From Streptomyces sp. NBC_00683 (lineage in GTDB: Bacteria > Actinomycetota > Actinomycetes > Streptomycetales > Streptomycetaceae): 64,000 nt of DNA. Position numbers and translations under genes: made by a program. The notes below the pieces were generated by a model, which was not told the DNA's origin, did not search any database, and worked only from the letters and a program-made list of their open reading frames with translations. The stretch spans positions 7,316,001 through 7,380,000 of the forward strand of contig NZ_CP109013.1 in assembly GCF_036226745.1 (NCBI RefSeq), read 5' to 3'. Positions 1-6,976 of this stretch are shown here, piece after piece. The number at the start of each line of letters is the position of its first letter. Position 1 is the first letter of the stretch.

Positions 1-664
1 CTACCGGCACGAGCCGGGCGTCCGGCAGGTGGCGCGGGCCCTGGCCGTGCTCGACCGGGCGGCGTCCGCCGAACTGCTCGGCCGGCTCCTCGGCGTTCCG
101 CCGGACTCCACCGCGCCGGCGATGCGGTTGCTGCGCGGTGCCGGCCTCACCGATTCGGGTCGGCTCCGCCATCCGCGGATCCAGGGCCTGGTCGTCTCCG
201 ACATGCCGGCCGAGGAGCGCAGGCGGCTGCACCGGCGCGCCGCCGAGATGCTGTACGAGCGGGGGGCGGAGGCGGGCGAGGTCGCCCGGCACCTGGCCGC
301 CTCCGCCTGGACGGACGTCCCGTGGGCGGCTCCTGTGCCGTCGCACGCCGTGGCGAAGGCGTTGTCCGCCGCCCGGCCGGGCGCGGCGGCCCCCGAGCCG
401 GACCGTCACGCCGGGGAGCCACGGGACACGGACGGCGACGTGCTCAGCGAAGCACAGCGGCGGGTGGCTGCGCTGGCCGCGCGAGGGCACACGAACCAGC
501 AGATCTCCCGCAGGCTGTTCATCACAGTGAGCACCGTCGAGCAGCATCTGACCAGGGTCTACCGGAAGTTGGACGTCAGGCGGCGCACCGACCTGCCTGA
601 GCGGCTGGACGCCGGCCGGGAGCCGCTGGACGAGGAGAACGCACACAGTACCGAGGCCTGCTGA
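1..664 (+). CDS. LuxR/LAL-type transcriptional regulator, 3' part (5' end outside window)
   Basis: The frame is open from base 2, so the true start lies left of the window. The C-terminal 55 or so residues form a LuxR-type helix-turn-helix (VSTVEQHLTRVYRKL in the recognition region), nearly the same as the HTH of the full LAL regulator at 2840-5629. The preceding visible part resembles the region that follows the ATPase domain in LAL proteins (RLRHPRI, then a segment rich in RRLHRRAAEML). Only about 60 residues separate that part from the HTH, where the complete LAL protein has more than 400. It is therefore either a compact LAL relative or an internally deleted one; the reading frame is intact. 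Role inferred: DNA-binding pathway regulator. It is convergent with the phosphopantetheinyl transferase gene, with 23 bases between stops. No TTA codon was seen in the visible part. Confidence 0.8.
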   Translation, partial: YRHEPGVRQVARALAVLDRAASAELLGRLLGVPPDSTAPAMRLLRGAGLTDSGRLRHPRIQGLVVSDMPAEERRRLHRRAAEMLYERGAEAGEVARHLAASAWTDVPWAAPVPSHAVAKALSAARPGAAAPEPDRHAGEPRDTDGDVLSEAQRRVAALAARGHTNQQISRRLFITVSTVEQHLTRVYRKLDVRRRTDLPERLDAGREPLDEENAHSTEAC

Positions 665-687
665 GGGCGGCCTGCGCGCGGAGCGGC

Positions 688-1347
688 TCAGCCGGCCGCA
701 CCGCGCGCCGCGGGAAGGGTTACGCCGGTGCACACCAGCCGCGGGTCCACCAGGAACCGGCCGGTCAGTACGGCCACCGGCGGACGGGGAGCGAGGACGC
801 GGGCCGTGAACGTACCGGCGCGGCGATCGAAGACGATGTCCGCCTCCTCGAAACCCAGAGGGCGGCCGGTGAGCGGGAACCACGCCTTGTACACCGACTC
901 CTTGGCGCTGAAGAGCAGCCGGTCCCAGCAGACCGCGGGAGCTTGTGCGGACAGCTGCCCGGTACGGGCCCGCTCGCCCGGCAGCCCGATGGCCTCCAGC
1001 ACCCCTTCCGGCAGCGGGCCGTGCGGTTCGGCGTCCACCCCGAGCGCGGCGAACTCCGAGGAACGCGCCAGGACGGACGCGCAGTAGCCCTCGCAGTGCG
1101 TCATGCTGCCGACCACGCCCGCCGGCCAGACCGGGGCGCCGCGCGGACCGCTGAGGATCGGCGTCGGCGGCATCCCCAGCGCGCCCAGCGCCTGCCGGGC
1201 GCAGTGCCGCACGGCGGTGAACTCACGCCGGCGTTTCTCCACCGCCGCCGCGACGAACGGTTCCTCCTCGGGCAGGAGCGACATACCGGCCGGTTCCCCG
1301 AAGGACTCGGCCACGACGACGGACGTCGGCAGTATCCGCTCGATCAC
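688..1347 (-). CDS. Sfp/EntD-type 4'-phosphopantetheinyl transferase
   Basis: This 219-residue protein should transfer the phosphopantetheine arm of coenzyme A to the conserved Ser of the PKS acyl carrier domains, converting apo- to holo-synthase. The Mg-binding signature GVDAE is at residues 103-107 (Asp105, Glu107), and the second family motif, FSAKESVYKAW, at 146-156 (Glu150, Lys154). The upstream SMTHCEGYC segment (81-89) matches the H-x-C-type region of EntD/Sfp relatives. Length is normal for the actinobacterial subgroup. The start is GTG with a weak ribosome site; the N-terminus (MIERILP) looks right for the family. It lies 94 bases downstream of the P450 gene on the same strand and is probably co-transcribed with it. 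Its presence in the locus suggests a dedicated activator of the neighbouring megasynthases (inference). Confidence 0.93.
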   Translation of the reverse strand: MIERILPTSVVVAESFGEPAGMSLLPEEEPFVAAAVEKRRREFTAVRHCARQALGALGMPPTPILSGPRGAPVWPAGVVGSMTHCEGYCASVLARSSEFAALGVDAEPHGPLPEGVLEAIGLPGERARTGQLSAQAPAVCWDRLLFSAKESVYKAWFPLTGRPLGFEEADIVFDRRAGTFTARVLAPRPPVAVLTGRFLVDPRLVCTGVTLPAARGAAG

Positions 1348-1441
1348 AGCTGCCCGTGCCCGCCCGTGCGGTGGGACGACGGCGGCCCGCCAGGGGTGGT
1401 CCAGGGGTACGGTCCGGGCCCGCCGTCCGCCTCGCCCGGGG

Positions 1442-2680
1442 TCAACGGGCCGCCACCGGGAACTCCGCCATGCCGCGGATGATGAACGAGCTACCGCGCC
1501 GGATCCGGCCCGCCCGGCGCAGCCGCGGGATCCGCGTGGCCAGCGCCTGGAACGCGACCTCCGCCTCGAGCTTCGCCAGCGACGCGCCCATGCAGTAATG
1601 GATGCCCGCGGAGAACGCCAGGGTGTCGGCGCCGACGCTGCGCGTGATGTCGAAGGTGTTCGGGTCGGGGAACACCTTCGGATCGCGGTTGGCCCCGCCG
1701 ACCATGACCGCCAGCTCCGCGTCGACGGGCAGCGTGCAGCCGGCCAGTTCGAGCCGCTCGTGGACGATGCGCCGGTACTGCTGGACGGGCGGGTCGAAGC
1801 GCAGGGTCTCCTCGGCCACGCCGGCGGCCAGCTCGGGCCGCTCGACGAGCAGCCGCCACTGCTCGGGGTGGGTCAGCAGCGCCAGGACCCCGTTGCCGAT
1901 CAGGTTGACGGTGGTCTCGCTGCCGGCCAGTGGCACGAAGGTCGCCATCGGCACGAGCTCGGCCATGCTCATGCTGCCCTCGTCGACCAGTGCCAGCAGC
2001 CGCGTGATCATGTCGTCCTGCGGATCGGCCTTGCGCTGCGCGATGACGTCGACGAGGAGTTCCGTGATCTCCCGGATCGCCGACTCGGTGCTCTGCGTCT
2101 GCTCGTAGGTGACCACGCCCTCCAGCAGCGGCGTCATCCGGCGGCTGATGCGGTGGAAGTCGTCACGACAGCGGTCCGGGATCCCCACGAGGTCGGCGAT
2201 CAGGGCGACGGGCAGCCGCTGCGCGAAGGCCGTCATCAGGTCGAACGGCCCGTCCTCGGCAAGGAGATCGTCGATCAGCCGGTCGCAGATCTCCTGGATA
2301 CGGGACCGCCAGCCCTCGGCCATGCGGGGGTTGAGGGTGGGGGCCGCGATGCGGCGCAGCCTGGTGTGGTCCGGCGGATCGGCGCCGAGCAGCGAGTTGT
2401 CGAAGCCGATGAACTCCGGGAGTTTCTCCCCGCCGGCCTTCCGGACCCCGAAACGCCGGTCCCGCAGGATCTGGTTGGCGAGTCCGTGGTCCGCGGTCAC
2501 CCAGGCGCCGATGGAGCTCTGATGGAGAAGCCCCCGGGCCCGGATCTCCTCGAAGTGGGGGTACGGGCTCTCCGGAACGCTCAGCACCTTGGCGTACGGG
2601 TCGCCCAGGTCGGCCTGCACGCGGATGAAGTCGTGGAAGAAGGCCAGCTGCGCCCGCAACTGTCGTTCGCTCGGCCGCAT
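1442..2680 (-). CDS. Cytochrome P450 monooxygenase (macrolide-tailoring type)
   Basis: The 412-residue soluble bacterial P450 has all landmark motifs: I-helix AGSETT (252-257) with the acid/Thr pair for oxygen activation, K-helix ExxR (EETLR, 290-294), and the haem loop FSAGIHYCMG (356-365) with Cys363 as thiolate ligand. The haem loop has Ala-Gly-Ile-His in place of the common Gly-x-Gly-x-His. No membrane anchor is present, as expected for actinomycete CYP107/CYP105-like enzymes, which need separate ferredoxin and reductase; neither is in the window. Expected role: hydroxylation or epoxidation of the released polyketide or an intermediate; the site cannot be told from sequence. ATG start with AGGAG nine bases upstream. 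A TAGGGG direct repeat lies 65-83 bases upstream of the start. The phosphopantetheinyl transferase gene follows. Confidence 0.93.
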   Translation of the reverse strand: MRPSERQLRAQLAFFHDFIRVQADLGDPYAKVLSVPESPYPHFEEIRARGLLHQSSIGAWVTADHGLANQILRDRRFGVRKAGGEKLPEFIGFDNSLLGADPPDHTRLRRIAAPTLNPRMAEGWRSRIQEICDRLIDDLLAEDGPFDLMTAFAQRLPVALIADLVGIPDRCRDDFHRISRRMTPLLEGVVTYEQTQSTESAIREITELLVDVIAQRKADPQDDMITRLLALVDEGSMSMAELVPMATFVPLAGSETTVNLIGNGVLALLTHPEQWRLLVERPELAAGVAEETLRFDPPVQQYRRIVHERLELAGCTLPVDAELAVMVGGANRDPKVFPDPNTFDITRSVGADTLAFSAGIHYCMGASLAKLEAEVAFQALATRIPRLRRAGRIRRGSSFIIRGMAEFPVAAR

Positions 2681-2744
2681 CGGTGCCAGCTCCTATCCGC
2701 GCCTCGCCATGGCGTCCCGGATTCGAGAACGTAATGACGACCGC

Positions 2745-2763
2745 CCCCTACCGGACACCCCTA
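2745..2763 (-). promoter_or_regulatory. TAGGGG direct repeat upstream of the P450 gene, candidate activator site
   Basis: Read in the sense of the P450 gene, two copies of TAGGGG lie 13 bases apart start to start, separated by TGTCCGG. The same hexamer pair with the same 13-base step occurs at 43239-43257 before the other P450, and with a 20-base step at 6819-6844 before the type II thioesterase. The -35 region following it is poor, which would suit an activator-dependent promoter. Assignment to the LAL regulator is inference. Confidence 0.45.
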
Positions 2764-2798
2764 ACCTCCGCCCTCCGCCGTCCGCTCGGTCCTTCGGC

Positions 2799-2834
2799 CG
2801 GGGGACGGGGGACGGGGGACGGGGGGGGCGGGGA
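2799..2834. repeat. Short tandem repeat of CGGGGGA, G-run rich
   Basis: Three exact head-to-tail copies of the 7-mer CGGGGGA (2799-2805, 2806-2812, 2813-2819) are followed by a degenerate tract with an eight-G run and a last CGGGGA. It sits just beyond the stop of the LAL gene and before the P450 promoter. Four or more G runs could fold as a G-quadruplex on the + strand. It may act as a transcription barrier or simply be a slippage-prone repeat. Confidence 0.7.
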
Positions 2835-2839
2835 CGCCG

Positions 2840-5629
2840 TCAGGTCGGCTCTCCTGCCCAGGAGAGCAAGCTGGCCGGCAGGTCCGAGCGGCTGTTGATC
2901 CGCAGTTTGCGGTAGACCCGGGTCAGATGCTGTTCGACCGTGCTGACCGTGACGAACAGTTTCCGGGCGATCTGCCGGTTGGTGCAGCCCTGGGCCGCGA
3001 GCGAGGCGACCCGGCGTTCTGCGTCGCTGAGTTCGAAGGTGGCCGGATCGTCCGCCAGGGAGGCGATCGCCGGGCTCGTCTCCGCGGGCGGGCGTTGCCG
3101 TTGCTCCGGCACGGTCACCATGATCTGGCTGGCGAACTGCTGCGCCCGGCGGCCGATGACCCGGGCGTGCGTGTACTCGCCGAGGGCGTGCTGGGCGTTG
3201 CTCAGCACGGCCAGGGTCTCGGCCAGCTCCAGCTGGTCCCCGCAGGCCTGCAGCAGCTCGACCGCCTCGCGCAGGATCGGTGGCCGGCTGCGCGGTTCGC
3301 TGGAGGCGGCGAGGACCCGCAGCGTGATGCCCCGGGTGCGGACGTTCTGGGTGCCGAGCAGCGCGATCTGGTCGGCGGCCAGAGTGCCGGCGGAGAGCCC
3401 GCCCGCCAGCCGGGCCGCGGCGAGGTCGGTGCGCCACGGCACCAGGCCCGGAAGGTCCGAGCCCCAGCGGCGCATCAGGTCTCCGCAGGCCTCGAAGTCC
3501 TCGATCGCGGCCTCATGGCGCCCGCACGCGAGGTAGTAGTGGCCGCGGGCGCGCCGGTAGTGCAGTCCGACCGTGGTCTGGAACATGGCGTCCGGCACCG
3601 CCATGTTCAGATGGCTGAGAGCCTGTTCGTTCTCGCCCGCCCGGGTGGCGGTCATGATCAGGACGGACAGCGGGATGCCGATCAGTATGCCCAGCCCTCT
3701 GGGCGGGATCTGCCGGAGGCTCGCGAGGGCATGCCCCTCGGCCTCGGCCAGGTCGCCCTGGCGGTGACTCACCATCGCCCGCAGTCCGCAGAACACGGCC
3801 AGCCAGGTGGGTGCCGACCGCCGTCGCGCCTCGTCGAGCAGGCGGTCGCACCAGGACCCCGCCGTGTCCAGGCAGTCCGCGAAGATCAGCGTCTCGAGGG
3901 CGATCAGGATGGGATAGAGGGTGTGGTCCTCCAGGCGGCAGCTCTGCAGCAGCGCCTTGGCGTCGGCCACGACCTCGTCGGTGTATCCGGAGGTGTGGAC
4001 CGCGTGGACGAGGCCCGCAGCCAGCGTCCTTGGCCCGGCCGCGGTGACGGACCGCGCCGACGAGGCGGCCGGCGGCTCCTTCACCGGTTCGACCACTCCG
4101 GGATACCAGTACGCCAGCGCCATGCGGGCGTTGTGCAGCGGAACCGAGGAGCTGTCGGGCCTCTCGGGCCCGGCCGACGCCTCGACCCGTGCCAGCACCG
4201 CTTCTGCCTCGGCCGGCCGGCCGTACCACTCCAGAGGGGCGACCAGCGTGAGGGAGTCCTCGCGGGAGAGCTGTCCGGACCGGAAGGCGTCCAGGAGCCT
4301 GTCCACATGGTGTTCCGCGAAGACGGGGTCGAGCCGCCATTTCGCACGCGCCAGTAAGGCGTCGATGCCCACGCGTGCGTCCGGGTGGGCCTCCTCGCGG
4401 TCGGTCAGCCGCAGACAGTCGAGGGCGAGGCCGCTGTCGTCCTCCGCCAGCGCCTGCTCGGCCGCCTTCAGCAGGACCGGTACCGACCCGGGCGGCGTGG
4501 GCTGGCGCGCGGCCACCCAGTGCCGCGCCACGCGCACCGGCGAGGCGCCGGCCCGGTCCAGCAGCCCGGCGACCCGGGCATGCAGCGCGACGCGTTCCTG
4601 CGGGCCCATCAGGTCCAGCACCACCTCGCGGGAACGCCGGTGGCGCAGGCGGCCGTTGGCGATCAGACCGGCCTCGGTGGCGGCATCGAGGGCCCACTCG
4701 GTGGCGGAGGTCGTCCAGTCCAGCAGTTCGGCCAGGAAAGCGGCGGGCACCGCCTCGTCCAGCGCGGCGACGGCACGCACCACCGGCAGGAGGCTCGGAT
4801 CGCTGCGCATCAGGCAGTTCAGTACGGCCTGCCCGAAGACGTGCCCGGAGGCCGGGATCGACGTCTCGGGATGGCCGGCCTGCCGGCGCGCCTGCGCCGC
4901 CCGGAGCTCCTCGACGAAAGCCATGAGCAGCAGCGGGCTGCCGCCGGTCGCCTCGTAGAGGGTTGCCGGGGTGTTGTCCCCGAGGTCGATCGCCTCGGCC
5001 CGCAGCACCGCGGCGACGCCCACCGGTGAAAGCATGTTGAGGCGGATCAGCTGACGGTGCGGCTGGCTGAGCAGCTGGGCCCAGATCATCGGCCGCGCCG
5101 GCCGGACGGTGGTGTTGTCGTTGAGCACGACGAGGACGGGTGCGTGGTCGATACGCCGCACCAGGTACCGCAGACACTCCAGGGAGTCCGTGTCCACGAA
5201 GTGGGCGTCGTCGACCCCGATCAGCAGGGGCGCCCGTTCGGCCGCGGCCAGGATGATGCCGGTCAGCCCGTGCAGGACCGGCACGACGACCTGGGCCGTC
5301 GACTCGTCGTCGCTGCCGTGCAGCATGGAGGTGAGCGCGCCGGCCTCCAGCAGACGCTGGGCCCGGGCGGCCTCCTCCTCCTGCAGGTCCAGCCCGGCGA
5401 AGATCTGGGTCATCGCCCCCATCGGATTGGTCTGCTCGGCGTGGGACCCGGTGGCGCCGACGTAGGCGACCCCGGCCGCGGCCGCCTCCCGCGCCAGACT
5501 GCGCAGCAGTTCGGTCTTGCCGACCCCTACCGGGCCGCGGATGACCACCGAGCCTCCGGCGCCGACGACACATGCGGCGAGAGACGCGCGCAGCACCGCC
5601 AGTTCGGCATCCCATTCGACACGGACCAT
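2840..5629 (-). CDS. LAL-family (large ATP-binding LuxR) pathway regulator
   Basis: This 929-residue regulator has the standard LAL layout: N-terminal ATPase with Walker A GPVGVGKT (32-39) and Walker B LLIGVDD (135-141), a long helical, TPR-like middle region, and a C-terminal LuxR helix-turn-helix (about 867-920, with TVSTVEQHLTRVYRKL). The size is typical of polyketide-cluster activators such as PikD. Predicted role: cytoplasmic transcription activator of the PKS and tailoring genes. ATG start with GGGGAGAG about eight bases upstream. Codon 425 (bases 4355-4357) is TTA in frame, so translation should depend on the bldA leucyl-tRNA. I saw no other in-frame TTA in the genes I checked, so this is a likely developmental control point. 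It is monocistronic by appearance, with its own 276-base upstream region. Confidence 0.94.
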   Translation of the reverse strand: MVRVEWDAELAVLRASLAACVVGAGGSVVIRGPVGVGKTELLRSLAREAAAAGVAYVGATGSHAEQTNPMGAMTQIFAGLDLQEEEAARAQRLLEAGALTSMLHGSDDESTAQVVVPVLHGLTGIILAAAERAPLLIGVDDAHFVDTDSLECLRYLVRRIDHAPVLVVLNDNTTVRPARPMIWAQLLSQPHRQLIRLNMLSPVGVAAVLRAEAIDLGDNTPATLYEATGGSPLLLMAFVEELRAAQARRQAGHPETSIPASGHVFGQAVLNCLMRSDPSLLPVVRAVAALDEAVPAAFLAELLDWTTSATEWALDAATEAGLIANGRLRHRRSREVVLDLMGPQERVALHARVAGLLDRAGASPVRVARHWVAARQPTPPGSVPVLLKAAEQALAEDDSGLALDCLRLTDREEAHPDARVGIDALLARAKWRLDPVFAEHHVDRLLDAFRSGQLSREDSLTLVAPLEWYGRPAEAEAVLARVEASAGPERPDSSSVPLHNARMALAYWYPGVVEPVKEPPAASSARSVTAAGPRTLAAGLVHAVHTSGYTDEVVADAKALLQSCRLEDHTLYPILIALETLIFADCLDTAGSWCDRLLDEARRRSAPTWLAVFCGLRAMVSHRQGDLAEAEGHALASLRQIPPRGLGILIGIPLSVLIMTATRAGENEQALSHLNMAVPDAMFQTTVGLHYRRARGHYYLACGRHEAAIEDFEACGDLMRRWGSDLPGLVPWRTDLAAARLAGGLSAGTLAADQIALLGTQNVRTRGITLRVLAASSEPRSRPPILREAVELLQACGDQLELAETLAVLSNAQHALGEYTHARVIGRRAQQFASQIMVTVPEQRQRPPAETSPAIASLADDPATFELSDAERRVASLAAQGCTNRQIARKLFVTVSTVEQHLTRVYRKLRINSRSDLPASLLSWAGEPT

Positions 5630-5905
5630 AGACTTACTCTCCCCGTGAGCTCACCTGCGGCCACCGGTCCCCCTTCGCACCCACGCATGGTGGTGGTGGC
5701 CCGCACAATCACTGCGGCCTGATGCCGCGATTCGCAGGGTGCGAGGTATTCAGCGCAAAGGCATGAGCCTGTTTCGATACATCCGGGAGGTATCGGAAAT
5801 CTTGCGTTTCAGTGTGAGTCCTTAAAGTGAACTTAATGTGACGCAGGGATTTCCCGGTTGCCCGAACGTTTCCTCATGGGCGATTCCGGACAGAACCGCC
5901 GACCG
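5630..5905 (-). promoter_or_regulatory. Upstream region of the LAL regulator gene, with an inverted repeat
   Basis: This gene-free stretch of 276 bases separates the LAL start from the end of the type II thioesterase gene. It is clearly richer in A and T than its surroundings between about 5750 and 5850, as expected of a promoter. It holds an inverted repeat with arms CGATAC (5775-5780) and GTATCG (5790-5795), extendable outward to TTTC/GGAAA with one unpaired base. It also has three GTGA tetramers (5814, 5827, 5838) spaced 13 and 11 bases apart. No TAGGGG repeat occurs here, so the LAL gene may be under separate control. I could not place -10/-35 boxes with confidence. Confidence 0.4.
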
Positions 5906-6694
5906 TTACGGGCCGGTTCGGGGTGGGTTTGCGGGAGACGACAGGGATTGCAACTGACTCAGCATGATTTTCAGCAGCCGGGTCTGATGCGTCGTGAGAA
6001 AGAAGTGCCCACCGTCGAAGACGTGGAAGTCGAACTCGGCGCCGGTGTGGTTCTTCCAGGCCCGTGCCTCCTCGACCGTGGCCTTCGGGTCGTCGTCGCC
6101 CACGAAGGCGGTGACCGGACAGTTCAGCGGGGGACCGGGCACGTAGTCGTAGGTCTCCGCCGCCCGGTAGTCCGAACGGGTGGCCGGCAGGATCATGCGC
6201 AGCATCTCCTCGTCGCCGAGGATGTTGCCGTCGGTGCCCTGCAGACGCTGCAGCTCCTTGATGAACCCCGCGTCGGACTCCAGGTGGATCCGTTCGTCCC
6301 TCGGCATGGACGGCGCCCGCCGCCCCGAGGTGAACAACCAGGCCGGAGTCACGCCCCGTTCCTGCTCGAGCATGCGCGCCAGCTCGAAGCCGACCGTCGC
6401 GCCCATGCTGTGCCCGAACAGCGCGAGCGGCTTGTCGAGCCACCCGTCGAGTGTGCCGAGGATCGCCCGCGCCAAGGAGGGTAGATCTTCGATGTTCGGC
6501 TCCGAACGCCGGTCCTGGCGGCCCGGATACTGCACGGCCAGGACTTCGACGTCCGGTGAAAGAGACCGGGAGACCGGGAAATAGAAGCTGGCGGAGCCGC
6601 CGGCGTGCGGCAGGCACAGCAGCCTGACGGCACTGTCCGGTGCCGGATGATACCGGCGGATCCACAAACCGGTGTCGTCCTGCGCAGTCGTCAT
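5906..6694 (-). CDS. Type II (editing) thioesterase
   Basis: This 262-residue alpha/beta hydrolase of the discrete PKS/NRPS thioesterase family hydrolyses aberrant or prematurely decarboxylated acyl groups from ACPs and so restores stalled modules. The visible features are an early PHAGGS motif (29-34), the nucleophile elbow GHSMG (94-98, Ser96), the acid region VGDDD (about 198-202) and the catalytic His in GGHFF (His230). The ATG at 6694 is chosen over an in-frame start 63 bases further upstream because AAAGGGG lies seven bases before it and the family usually begins shortly before the PHAGG strand. It stands alone between the PKS terminator (6933-6974) and the LAL gene. A TAGGGG pair lies about 125-150 bases upstream. 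Confidence 0.94.
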   Translation of the reverse strand: MTTAQDDTGLWIRRYHPAPDSAVRLLCLPHAGGSASFYFPVSRSLSPDVEVLAVQYPGRQDRRSEPNIEDLPSLARAILGTLDGWLDKPLALFGHSMGATVGFELARMLEQERGVTPAWLFTSGRRAPSMPRDERIHLESDAGFIKELQRLQGTDGNILGDEEMLRMILPATRSDYRAAETYDYVPGPPLNCPVTAFVGDDDPKATVEEARAWKNHTGAEFDFHVFDGGHFFLTTHQTRLLKIMLSQLQSLSSPANPPRTGP

Positions 6695-6818
6695 TACCCG
6701 ACCCCTTTGTGTGGCATTTGTATCCCGCGCCGCAAGCGTTCGTGCCCGACAACGCACCCGTGTGTGGGTTATTTGAAGGATCGGAAGTGATTTTCCGGGG
6801 GTGTGATCTGGCCAGCAA

Positions 6819-6844
6819 CCCCTACCGCGATGGAGTTCCCCCTA
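6819..6844 (-). promoter_or_regulatory. TAGGGG pair upstream of the type II thioesterase gene
   Basis: In the sense of the thioesterase gene two TAGGGG copies lie 20 bases apart start to start, i.e. a 14-base spacer, double the 7-base spacer at the two P450 promoters. The downstream copy is followed at once by TTGCTG, which resembles a -35 box, the same position seen at 43252-43263. The -10 box is not obvious. A candidate site for the cluster activator. Confidence 0.4.
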
Positions 6845-6932
6845 TGGAAGGGTTACGGGTTGACTCGGGCAGCACCGGTGTCGTAATTCGGATCCCGGTC
6901 CTGTGCCCTCGGTCCGGAGCCCCGCCAGAACC

Positions 6933-6974
6933 CCGGAACCGGGAGTTCCGGAGCTCCGGAACTCCCGGTTCCGG
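6933..6974. terminator. 42-bp perfect palindrome after PKS-C, probable bidirectional terminator
   Basis: The two 21-base arms are exact reverse complements centred on GAGCTC (centre between 6953 and 6954). The palindrome begins three bases beyond the stop codon of PKS-C (stop 6977-6979 on the minus strand). Such long GC-rich hairpins commonly end transcription in Streptomyces even without a T tract. It would close the PKS-A/B/C operon and separate it from the thioesterase gene. Confidence 0.75.
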
Positions 6975-6976
6975 TC

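Noticed and set aside
1391..1407. CAGGGG direct repeat (11-base step) between the P450 and phosphopantetheinyl transferase genes
   Set aside because: It differs from TAGGGG at the first base, has a different step, and lies in antisense orientation to the downstream gene, so it was not counted with the candidate activator sites.
5814..5841. GTGA triplet repeat as a SARP heptamer operator
   Set aside because: The steps are 13 and 11 bases and flanks are not conserved as heptamers; no SARP gene is present in the window.
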